Assembly: GCA_044226525.1 (NCBI GenBank)
Contig: JBGAGV010000025.1
Location: 71,344-135,343, forward strand
Reading direction: 5' to 3'
Length of the DNA: 64,000 nt
Origin: VFJQ01 sp044226525
Lineage (GTDB): Bacteria > Verrucomicrobiota > Verrucomicrobiia > Chthoniobacterales > Chthoniobacteraceae
Shown here: one piece after another, positions 32,050-40,012 of the stretch
How positions within the stretch are numbered: the first letter of the stretch is position 1
How the letters are laid out: each line of letters begins with the position of its first letter
Notes under the pieces: generated by a model
Databases searched by the model: none
Told to the model about the DNA's origin: nothing
Seen by the model: the letters and a program-made list of their open reading frames with translations, nothing else
Made by a program: the position numbers and the translations under genes

Positions 32050-35000
32050 ATGATCCCCACGCGTTTTCGACTTCTCCCCTTGCTTCTGGCGGTGGCCGTC
32101 GGAGCTTCTCTCGCCGCCTCGGCTCTGGCGAGCACCATCAACCAAACCGTCAACGGCGGCACCCTGACACTAAGTGGCGGCAACACCTACTCCGGCACCA
32201 CGACGATCAATAGCGGCACGCTCACGATCAATGGTTCGACCGGGCTCATCAAAACCGGCACCGGCAATCTCACGCTCACGGGAACGAATACCTACAACGG
32301 CACGACGGCTCTCAACCTCGGCACGAGCCTGCCTCTGCTCAGCGGTGGCAGCCTCGGCCCGAACACCGCGTTGGTCGAAGGCGGCGTCTATTATCCCGCC
32401 GGCTCGAATACCGTCATGGCGCGGGTCGGCGCGGCCCAGGACTTCGGAAAGTTCCGCAACGACCTCATCTATCTCACCGTCAACGGCACCGTTTCCGCCG
32501 TCAATCTGACCGCTTCGCTCAACATCGGCTCGAACCGCCCGACTGCCACCCCACCCGCGGCGCTCGCGACTTTTACCGACAACGATGCGGCGCCCACGGC
32601 GCTCATCACCGCAGCCGATGGCACCATCTACGGCGTCACGAATGGCGGCGGCGCAGACGGTGCCGGCCAGTTCGTGCGAGTCGATGTCGCCACCGACAGC
32701 GCCACGCTCACGCCACTCGCCGACTTCACCGCCGCGACACTCGGCGCGCATCCGCACGGTCCGCTCCGAATCGATGCCCAAGGCCACATCGTGGGCCTCA
32801 CGCGTGATGGCGCCGCCAATGGGAAAGGCGGCATCTTCCGCTTCGATCCCGCGACGGACACGCTGGAAATTCTGTTCGCGTTCCCTTCCGATCTCGTCGG
32901 CATCGCCAACTCGCTGGTCCTTGCCCGCGACGGCAATTTCTACGGCACCTCCAGCGCGCTGGCCGAAGCTGGCGAAATCCATCGCCCCCTCGCGGTCGGC
33001 TTGATTTACTATCCGCTGAACAATAACGGATCGACGGTCAACCAGATCGTTCCGGGAGTGATTCCGTCCGCACCAGCAGGCAGCTTCGCTGTCTATCCTG
33101 CCATTCCCACTCCCGGCACTGCGGGCGGCATTCTGGATGGCTACGGCGGTTCTCTCGGCAACCTCACCGTGAACGGCGGCACGCTTACGCTCAATGGAGC
33201 CAATACCTTCACCGGCAACAACCTCATCCTCAATCCCGTCGCCGCAGCCCCCGCGGAAGCGCTTCCTCCTCCGCCGGAAGCCGCTGCCGCAAGTGCCGTG
33301 CTGAACTATTCTTCGAACAGCCTCACGAAAATCGGCAGCGGCACGTTGACGCTGAACGGCGGCAGCCTCATTTCCATCAACACCAACGCGAACTCGGCCT
33401 CCGTTTTTTATCCGAACGGCCCCATCATTCTCGGGAATTCTGTGAACGTGCAAGTTGGCTCGGGCTTGCCGCAAACCGGCAGCATCTTCCGCCTCGGCAG
33501 CACCGGCGATTTCACCATCCTCAAGACCTTCACCGATTCCGAATCCGTGCAGATCAATCTTTCGGAAACGCCCGGTTCTTTCGTGGCCGTCACCACGGTG
33601 ATCGCCGCGGGCAACAGCGTTAATTTTCACTATTCGGATCACGACATCACCCTCAACGGTCCCGGCGTGCTGCTGACGGCGGCCGGCTCCTGGCAGTTTA
33701 CCCCGGACGATTCCACGCTGCCGGTGCAGAGCGGAGTGCTGCCAAATGCCGCCGGACAGTTGAAATGGGCGCGCGCGTTTTTCCCGTGCAACCTCGGCGA
33801 AACTCCCTCGGGCGATCTGTTGAGCTGGGTCAGTGGCGGTCTCTATCGTCAGCCCGCCGATGGCAGCGCGGGTGAGTGGATTCTCCCGCCGGGGTATGTG
33901 GGAGGCTACTCCGCTTCCTACCTCATCACGAACGGAATCCAGTTGAGCGGCAGCAGCAGCAACTCAGCCATCGCCCAGGAGTTTGGCCGCGTCACTCCCG
34001 GCACTGTGGGGCCGACTCTGGAAATCGTGCTGCGCGATGAGGCTCCCGCCATGGAAACGCTCGCCGACGGCAGCCTGCTCATCGCCCGCGACGACCGGGA
34101 ATGGCAGGTCACCACGGAGGGCTACGTGAATTGCACCATCCCTCCTTCCCGCGCCGCGAAAGACGAACCGGTGACGTTCGAAAACCGGTTCGAGAACAAC
34201 CTCCATTCCACTGTCCTCACACGGCGCAAACTCCGCGGCCCCATCTTCCCCACCGGCGACGATCGCTACCGCTTTGAATACACCGCCCCCGGAGCCGTGG
34301 GCCTCACCGCCACCGGGAACGGTCGCAGCCGCCCGCTCGCCGATCTCGCCGAACTGCGCTGCGGCACGTTGCTCCCCGCCACCGAAGAAACGCCGGATCT
34401 GCTTGTCGTCGCTCGTTCGCGCGGAACCGGCACCACGCCGGCCCTCTACCGCATCGGGCGCGGCGCCAACCACGCTCCCGTCGTCTCCGACTTTACCCTC
34501 GGCCCCACCTACGGCAGCGTGAACCAGACAGAAACCCCGCTTGTTCGGAAATACGCCGTCATGCCGCTCTACAACGCGGTCGATCCCAACGACGACTCAC
34601 TTTACCTCAGCGCTGTCTCCCCCCCCGAGCATGGCACGGTCGATCTGCTCGCAGACTCGAATTCGCTGATCTACACGACCCCTGAGCCCGCCGGACCGGA
34701 TCACTTCACCTTCACGATCAGCGATGTGCCCGGTGCCTCGACCGTGGGGCAAATTACCATCACCACTTCGGCGCCCATCGCGGGGGCCGATCGTGCGGAA
34801 CCTCTCGGCACCGATGCGGAAGGCCGGCGGCTTTATCGCGTGCGTCCGCTCCTCAATGACACCACGCCCGGCAATCTTCCGCTCAGCGCCTTCATCGCGA
34901 TGGATTCCAGCCTCGGGACGGTGCGCGCCGAAGGCGATGCGTTCATCTTCACGCTCTCGCCACTCGTCCACTCGCTCGACTACCTCCTCTGCGATGGCGA

Positions 35001-36228
35001 TCGGCTGGCGATCGGCCACCTGTTCTTCGGCAACAACGGCCCCGTGGCGCGTCCCGCGAATTTCCTGTTGAACGCAAATCTCGCGGTCACAATTCCATTC
35101 TCGCAACTCGTCACCGATCCAGATGGCGATCGGCTGAACGTATCGGTGGTGACACCGCCCGAGCACGGCGAAGTCGGCTTCAAAGGCAATGCGCTCTTCT
35201 ACCAAGGTGACGCCGATGTGATCTCGGATGAATTCACGCTATCCGTGGACGATGGCGGCGGCGCAGCGGTCGCGGTCGTCGTGCACGTCGCCCGGACCGA
35301 TCGCGATTTCGCCGGCATCTTCAGCGGCGGGATCAAAAGCAACGCCGAGATCGTGGGTCAACTGCGCCTGTCATCGACAGGCCGTGGCAAAGCCTCGCTG
35401 CAATGGCAGGTCGGCAGGCAGATCTTCCGCGGCGTGGTCACGCTGCCGGCAACCGGTTCCATCAGCACGACCTTGAACGGACCGCGCGGCGGCAAGCTCC
35501 TCGTCACCCTCACGCGCAGCGGTGCAAATGTCACCGCCACTACCACGATCAATGGCGAGATCTACGATGTCACCCTCACCGGTTCATCGTCCGAGCCGCT
35601 GGCACCGGTGCAATACAACGTCGTCCTGAACGGCGATCCCAGCGTGGTGGCGCATCTCGGCTTTGCGGTGATCCGCCAACGCGCCGACGGCATTGCCAGC
35701 ATCACCGGTCGCACGCCCGATGGCGTGGCGTGGAGCGGGGGCGGTATCTTCGACGCGAATGGCGATCTGCCTGTCTTCGCCCTGCTCAAGCTCGGTGCGA
35801 ACTCGCTCCGCGGCACCCTGCATCGCGGCACGATCGGCCACATCTCCGGCAATCTGCTCTGGTCGGTGGATGACGTCGTCTCCACGGGCCTCGGCGCGGA
35901 TGGCAACATCTACACGCCGCCGCTCGCCGCCAACGGCAACCTCTTCGGCGAGTCCAGCAGCAGCGTGGGCGTGACCATCACCACCAATGGCCTGCCCGAA
36001 GTCGCCAGCGGATTCACGATCGATGGCCGCAATCGCATCATCCGCCAGCCGGGCGCGATTGCTGGCACTCAGTTGCTCATCACCCCGAGCAACGGTCTCT
36101 TCCGCGGTTCCCTCCGGATTAACGGCCACACCGTCACCTTCGCCGGTGTTCTCCGCGGCAACGTCCCCGTTGGCGGCGGCCCGCTCATCCAGCGCCGCGG
36201 CAGCGTGACGATCTCGCCCGCACCGTAA
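32050..36228 (+). CDS. Large exported surface protein with autotransporter-type beta repeats and tandem cadherin-like domains
   Basis: 1392-residue secreted protein (signal peptide FRLLPLLLAVAVGASLAASA). The N-terminus has autotransporter-associated beta-strand repeats (GGTLTLSGGNTYSGTTTINS, TGNLTLTGTNTYNGTT and, near 375, GGTLTLNGANTFTGN). Residues about 185-315 carry repeats of the Gloeo_Verruco type (TIYGVTNGGGADGAG, GHIVGLTRDGAANGKGG). Around 830-1090 are tandem-95/cadherin-like modules (DPDGDRLNVSVVTPPEHGEV). The C-terminus is beta-rich and Gly/Asn-rich without a recognisable beta-barrel or PEP-CTERM anchor. It is probably a cell-surface or released structural/adhesive protein. The start at 32050 puts the signal peptide at the N-terminus. 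Confidence 0.85.
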   Translation: MIPTRFRLLPLLLAVAVGASLAASALASTINQTVNGGTLTLSGGNTYSGTTTINSGTLTINGSTGLIKTGTGNLTLTGTNTYNGTTALNLGTSLPLLSGGSLGPNTALVEGGVYYPAGSNTVMARVGAAQDFGKFRNDLIYLTVNGTVSAVNLTASLNIGSNRPTATPPAALATFTDNDAAPTALITAADGTIYGVTNGGGADGAGQFVRVDVATDSATLTPLADFTAATLGAHPHGPLRIDAQGHIVGLTRDGAANGKGGIFRFDPATDTLEILFAFPSDLVGIANSLVLARDGNFYGTSSALAEAGEIHRPLAVGLIYYPLNNNGSTVNQIVPGVIPSAPAGSFAVYPAIPTPGTAGGILDGYGGSLGNLTVNGGTLTLNGANTFTGNNLILNPVAAAPAEALPPPPEAAAASAVLNYSSNSLTKIGSGTLTLNGGSLISINTNANSASVFYPNGPIILGNSVNVQVGSGLPQTGSIFRLGSTGDFTILKTFTDSESVQINLSETPGSFVAVTTVIAAGNSVNFHYSDHDITLNGPGVLLTAAGSWQFTPDDSTLPVQSGVLPNAAGQLKWARAFFPCNLGETPSGDLLSWVSGGLYRQPADGSAGEWILPPGYVGGYSASYLITNGIQLSGSSSNSAIAQEFGRVTPGTVGPTLEIVLRDEAPAMETLADGSLLIARDDREWQVTTEGYVNCTIPPSRAAKDEPVTFENRFENNLHSTVLTRRKLRGPIFPTGDDRYRFEYTAPGAVGLTATGNGRSRPLADLAELRCGTLLPATEETPDLLVVARSRGTGTTPALYRIGRGANHAPVVSDFTLGPTYGSVNQTETPLVRKYAVMPLYNAVDPNDDSLYLSAVSPPEHGTVDLLADSNSLIYTTPEPAGPDHFTFTISDVPGASTVGQITITTSAPIAGADRAEPLGTDAEGRRLYRVRPLLNDTTPGNLPLSAFIAMDSSLGTVRAEGDAFIFTLSPLVHSLDYLLCDGDRLAIGHLFFGNNGPVARPANFLLNANLAVTIPFSQLVTDPDGDRLNVSVVTPPEHGEVGFKGNALFYQGDADVISDEFTLSVDDGGGAAVAVVVHVARTDRDFAGIFSGGIKSNAEIVGQLRLSSTGRGKASLQWQVGRQIFRGVVTLPATGSISTTLNGPRGGKLLVTLTRSGANVTATTTINGEIYDVTLTGSSSEPLAPVQYNVVLNGDPSVVAHLGFAVIRQRADGIASITGRTPDGVAWSGGGIFDANGDLPVFALLKLGANSLRGTLHRGTIGHISGNLLWSVDDVVSTGLGADGNIYTPPLAANGNLFGESSSSVGVTITTNGLPEVASGFTIDGRNRIIRQPGAIAGTQLLITPSNGLFRGSLRINGHTVTFAGVLRGNVPVGGGPLIQRRGSVTISPAP

Positions 36229-36251
36229 GTTGGTGTCCCGCCTTCAGGCGG
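36229..36251 (+). repeat. REP-like palindrome, head GTTGGTGTC (single copy)
   Basis: A 23-base element starting directly after the TAA at 36226-36228: head GTTGGTGTC, then stem CCGCC, loop TTCA, stem GGCGG. Copies at 53277 and 61597 have the same head and loop position but stem CAGCC/GGCTG; the change A-T to C-G here keeps pairing. No inverted partner was found in the following 100 bases, so this is a solitary copy. Confidence 0.8.
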
Positions 36252-36359
36252 AGTCACTCTGCCACAGGAATCCTCATAGTCCGATAGTCCAAAACTCTGG
36301 CACGCTGCTCTTCTTCCGCAGCGTTGACGCGCGCCGTGCTTTCCGCCTGCTTGCGCGCC

Positions 36360-37373
36360 ATGCACAAACCCCTGCTCACCTCCCTTTTCCTCGCCACCCT
36401 GCTCAGCCCCATTTTCGCGGCTGAATACAAAGCGGTGCCCGAGCCCTATTCCTTTCCCGACGGCAAGAAAGTCATCGGCAATATGCACGGCGATATTGCC
36501 ATCGCGTCGAATGGAGAGATCTACGTCAGCGTCATGGACCCGAAAGCCGGTGTGCAGGTCTTCAGCCCCGAGGGCAAATGGGGGCGCAACGTGCCAAATG
36601 CGCCCGCCGATTTTCACGGCTTCGTCATCCACAAGGGTGCCGACGGCGAGTTCATCTACGGCACACGCCTCGGCACCGGCAACATCCTGAAGCTCACGCT
36701 CGACGGTAAGGAAGTGCTCAATATTCCGCCGACGGCGATTCCCGATCAGTTCAAGAACAAGGCCCCCGCAACCCGCAAAGGCCCCGACGGCAAGGAAGTG
36801 CCTGCGCCGAATGCCGGCCAGCCAATCGTCCGCCTCACCGGCATGGATGTCGCGCCGAATGGCGATCTCTTCGTGACCGACGGCTACGCGAGCAGCTACG
36901 TGCATCGTTTCGACAAGACGGGCAAATATCTCAAGTCGTTCGGCGGCACCAAGGAACCCTACGGCTTCAAGACACTGCACAAGATCGCCATCGACACCCG
37001 CTTCGATCCCCCGCGCATCATTGGCGCCGATCGCGAGAACAAACGTGTCGTCCACATGTCGCTCGATGGCGAATTTCTCGGCGTGATCATGGCCGACATG
37101 CTGCGCCCCGCGGCCGTCGCGGTGCATGGCGATTACGCGGCCATCGGCGAAATCGCCGGGCGCGTCACCCTGCTCGACAAAGCCGGCAAGGTCGCCGCGC
37201 AATTCGGCACTAACGACAAGGCCGAGGAAACCGCCAACAACAAGACCGAGCCCGAAAAATGGCGCGTCGGCGTCGTGACCGCGCCGCACGGCGTGGCTTT
37301 CGACGCAAACGGCGACGTCTTCGTTTCCGAATACAACATTTTCGGACGCATTCACCGTTTCAATCGCCAGTAA
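36360..37373 (+). CDS. Secreted NHL-type six-bladed beta-propeller protein
   Basis: 337-residue exported protein; signal peptide MHKPLLTSLFLATLLSPIFA with cleavage before AEYKAV. Propeller repeats recur: GDIAIASNGEIYVSV, GVQVFSPEGKW, GMDVAPNGDLFVTDGYAS, YVHRFDKTGKYLKSFG, GVAFDANGDVFVSEYN and the terminal GRIHRFNRQ. The pattern resembles NHL proteins annotated as peptidyl-alpha-hydroxyglycine amidating lyase-like, but the lyase's zinc ligands are not recognisable, so an enzyme role is unproven. Start 36360 opens the signal peptide. A paired palindrome follows immediately after the stop codon and separates it from the GST gene. Confidence 0.82.
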   Translation: MHKPLLTSLFLATLLSPIFAAEYKAVPEPYSFPDGKKVIGNMHGDIAIASNGEIYVSVMDPKAGVQVFSPEGKWGRNVPNAPADFHGFVIHKGADGEFIYGTRLGTGNILKLTLDGKEVLNIPPTAIPDQFKNKAPATRKGPDGKEVPAPNAGQPIVRLTGMDVAPNGDLFVTDGYASSYVHRFDKTGKYLKSFGGTKEPYGFKTLHKIAIDTRFDPPRIIGADRENKRVVHMSLDGEFLGVIMADMLRPAAVAVHGDYAAIGEIAGRVTLLDKAGKVAAQFGTNDKAEETANNKTEPEKWRVGVVTAPHGVAFDANGDVFVSEYNIFGRIHRFNRQ

Positions 37374-37447
37374 GTAGCTCGGCTCTCCAGAGCCGAGACC
37401 TCACGACCCATCGAAATGGAAAACTCGGCTCTGGAGAGCCGAGCTAC
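37374..37447. repeat. Perfect REPIN-like inverted pair filling the stop-to-start gap
   Basis: Two 24-base arms (37374-37397 and 37424-37447) are exact reverse complements separated by 26 bases. Each arm has head GTAG followed by a 9-bp palindrome (CTCGGCTCT, two-base loop, AGAGCCGAG). The element begins at the base after the TAA at 37371-37373 and ends at the base before the ATG at 37448. GTAG-headed palindromes in inverted pairs are the classic form of REP/REPIN elements spread by RAYT transposases; no RAYT gene lies in this window. Confidence 0.9.
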
Positions 37448-38413
37448 ATGAACGCCATGCCCACCGCACCCGTCAAACCCCAGTTCGCCGACGAACAAAA
37501 CGCCGACGGCGAATTTGAGCGCCAGGAAGACGCCTTCCGCGATTGGGTTTCCGCCGATGGATCCACGCCTTACCCGGCCGCGAGCGGACGTTATCATCTC
37601 TACGTCTCGCTCGCGTGCCCGTGGGCTTCACGCACCGTCATCGTCCGCGAACTCCTCGGCCTCACGGACGCGATCGGTCTCACCATCGCTGATCCCGTCC
37701 GCGACGAACGCGGCTGGGCTTTTCGTGAGGGCCCCGGGCACACCGCCGATGACGCGGAAGGTTTCATCTTCCTGGGCGAAGCCTATCAACTCAGCAACCC
37801 CGTGTTCCACGGTCGCTACACCGTGCCGGTGTTGTGGGACCGCCAGACGCGTCGCATCGTCAATAACTCCGAAGACGACCTCTGCCGCATGTTCGCCGGC
37901 GCTTTCGCGGGCCTCGCCACGAAACACGCCGATCTATTCCCCGCCGACATCGACGCGGAACATCGCGAACTCGCCGCGTGGATTTACGAGCACATCAACA
38001 ACGGCGTCTATCGTGCCGGCTTCGCCTCCCAGCAGGCGGCTTACGAAAAGGGCTGCCGCCAGCTTTTCGACGCGCTCGACGTGATGGAAGCGCGCCTGAC
38101 GAAAAGCCGTTACCTCTTCGGCTCACGCATCATCGAAGCCGACTGGCGGATGTTCTGCACGCTGGTGCGCTTCGACGCCGTCTATCACGGCCACTTCAAG
38201 TGCAACCTCCGCCGCATCATCGATTACCCCGCCCTGCAAGGTTACCTGCTCGACCTCTATCAGCAGCCCGGCATCGCGCCGACCGTGAACCTCGACCATA
38301 TCAAGCGGCACTACTACATCACGCACGACGACATCAACCCCACCCGCATCGTCCCAATCGGCCCCCTGCTCGACTTCACCGCGCCCCACGGGCGCGAGAA
38401 GCTGAGCGTGTGA
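37448..38413 (+). CDS. Glutathione S-transferase family protein, glutathionyl-hydroquinone reductase type (YqjG/ECM4-like)
   Basis: 321-residue cytosolic omega/xi-class GST. The reductase active-site motif is SLACPWASRT with catalytic Cys57 (CPWAxR is the subgroup hallmark). Further family blocks are TVPVLWDRQTRRIVNNSED (GSH-binding cis-Pro and SED), EHINNGVYRAGFASQQAAYE and FGSRIIEADWRMFCTLVRFD. It would reduce glutathionyl-hydroquinones or mixed disulfides with glutathione. The start ATG at 37448 directly touches a palindromic element, so no Shine-Dalgarno site is possible in the normal place; an in-frame ATG at 37457 is an alternative. The length is normal for the family. Confidence 0.93.
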   Translation: MNAMPTAPVKPQFADEQNADGEFERQEDAFRDWVSADGSTPYPAASGRYHLYVSLACPWASRTVIVRELLGLTDAIGLTIADPVRDERGWAFREGPGHTADDAEGFIFLGEAYQLSNPVFHGRYTVPVLWDRQTRRIVNNSEDDLCRMFAGAFAGLATKHADLFPADIDAEHRELAAWIYEHINNGVYRAGFASQQAAYEKGCRQLFDALDVMEARLTKSRYLFGSRIIEADWRMFCTLVRFDAVYHGHFKCNLRRIIDYPALQGYLLDLYQQPGIAPTVNLDHIKRHYYITHDDINPTRIVPIGPLLDFTAPHGREKLSV

Positions 38414-38486
38414 ACAGTCTGCACTCTCCTTCAAAGATCGCCTGCCCTCGCCGGGTGATTGAGTGCAACCTCCAACCCCACGTTCC

Positions 38487-39752
38487 ATGAACATCTCCCG
38501 TCGTTCCGCCCTGCAACGCACCGCCATCCTTGCCGCTGGCAGCGTGCTCCCTTCCAGTCTTCGCGCTGCGAATACCGCAGGGCGGAAACTTCGTGTCGCG
38601 GTCGTTGCGCTCGGGCGCGGCATGGGGCATGTGAATGCGCTGCTTTCGCTGCCAGACGTCGAGATCGCTTATCTTGCCGAACTCGATCCGAAGCGGCTGG
38701 AACGCGGCGTGAGCGCGGTGACGAATAAGACCGGCAAGCCACCGGAAGGCGTGAAGGACTTCCGCCAATTTCTCGACGACAAAACGCTCGACGCCGTCTT
38801 CATCGCCACGCCGAATTTCTGGCACACGCCCGCCGCGATTCTCGCACTCAAAGCCGGCAAACACGTTTATGTGGAAAAACCCGGCAGCGGCACCCCGCAC
38901 GAGGCCGAACTCATCGTCGCTGCGCAGAAGAAATATGGGAAGCTCGTGCAGATGGGCAATCAACGGCGCACCTGGATGAAGGAAGCCATCGCCGCGCTGC
39001 ACGGCGGCGCGGTCGGCGAGGTGAAGTTTGCCCGCGCCGCTTATTACAACAAACGCGAAGCCATCGGCAAAGGCACCAACAAAGCCTCCGAGGAACTCGA
39101 CCTGGACCTGTGGCAAGGGCCGCTCACCGCCGAGCGCGACATGCGGCCTTATCTCCACTACGACTGGCACTGGCTCTGGCACTGGGGCAACGGCGAGATG
39201 GGCAACAACGGCATCCACACCCTCGACATCCTTCGCTGGGGGCTGAAGGTCGAATATCCGCAACGCGTCACCTACCTGGGCAATCGCTATTGGTATGACG
39301 ACAAGCAGGAGACGCCCGACACTGGCACCGCCGTGTTCGATTTCGGCAAAGTGGGCATGGAGTGGGTGCAGAGCAGTTGCCACCAGCGCAATGCCGAGAA
39401 GCTCCCGGGCGAAGTCGTCTTCTACGGGACGGAGGGCACCTTCGCGGCTTCAAGCAACACCTGGACAATCTTCGATCCCAAAGGCACGAAGGTCAGCGAA
39501 GGCAAAGGCGCCGGCGGCGGCGATCCCGCCCACATGGGCAACTTCCTCGAAGCCATCCGCGGCAACGGCACGCTCAACAGCCCGATCGAAGAAGGCCAGA
39601 AGAGCACCATGCTCTGCCACCTCGCCAACATCGCCTACCGCACCGGCACCGTCGTGAAGTGCGATCCAAAGACCGGCAAGCTCATCGACAATCCAGCCGG
39701 CGAGAAACTCTGGACCCGCCCCTATCGCCCGGGCTGGGAGCCGACCGTGTAA
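38487..39752 (+). CDS. Tat-exported Gfo/Idh/MocA-family oxidoreductase
   Basis: 421-residue protein beginning with a Tat signal (ISRRSALQRTAILAAG). The Rossmann domain has VAVVALGRGMGH (glycine-rich NAD(P) site; the usual GxGxxG is relaxed), FIATPNFWH and the catalytic-type EKPGSGTP, typical of the family's EKP motif. The C-terminal domain has WHWLWHWGNGEMGNNGIHTLD, a His-rich block seen in verrucomicrobial and planctomycete members. Such proteins oxidise or isomerise sugars with tightly bound NAD(P), which explains Tat export in folded form. Start 38487 is chosen for the Tat motif. Confidence 0.9.
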   Translation: MNISRRSALQRTAILAAGSVLPSSLRAANTAGRKLRVAVVALGRGMGHVNALLSLPDVEIAYLAELDPKRLERGVSAVTNKTGKPPEGVKDFRQFLDDKTLDAVFIATPNFWHTPAAILALKAGKHVYVEKPGSGTPHEAELIVAAQKKYGKLVQMGNQRRTWMKEAIAALHGGAVGEVKFARAAYYNKREAIGKGTNKASEELDLDLWQGPLTAERDMRPYLHYDWHWLWHWGNGEMGNNGIHTLDILRWGLKVEYPQRVTYLGNRYWYDDKQETPDTGTAVFDFGKVGMEWVQSSCHQRNAEKLPGEVVFYGTEGTFAASSNTWTIFDPKGTKVSEGKGAGGGDPAHMGNFLEAIRGNGTLNSPIEEGQKSTMLCHLANIAYRTGTVVKCDPKTGKLIDNPAGEKLWTRPYRPGWEPTV

Positions 39753-40012
39753 AGTTTGGTCAACGCGACACCCTCGCGCGCATGACGCGTTGCGGAGCCT
39801 CGGCGTTATTCACAGTGTCGCGCTCCTAGATGATCACGTCATCGAGCACCGGTTCGCTACGCGATGCGCCGAATTCCTCCGTGCGAAGTGTTTCACTCGA
39901 AATGACGAGAGCAGTAAAAGTCTGCCGCAACTAGTGCGGCCCGTTGGGGTATCGGTTTTCCGAACCATGCCGCGGCTCCCAGACAGTCGGCGTCCTGACT
40001 TCCGCCCATCGA
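39753..40012. other. Intergenic region with one small hairpin
   Basis: 260 bases between the oxidoreductase and the propeller protein genes. The only structure I see is GCCGCA-ACTAG-TGCGGC near 39925, a 6-bp hairpin. It could hold the promoter of the downstream gene, but no clear boxes were found. Confidence 0.4.
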
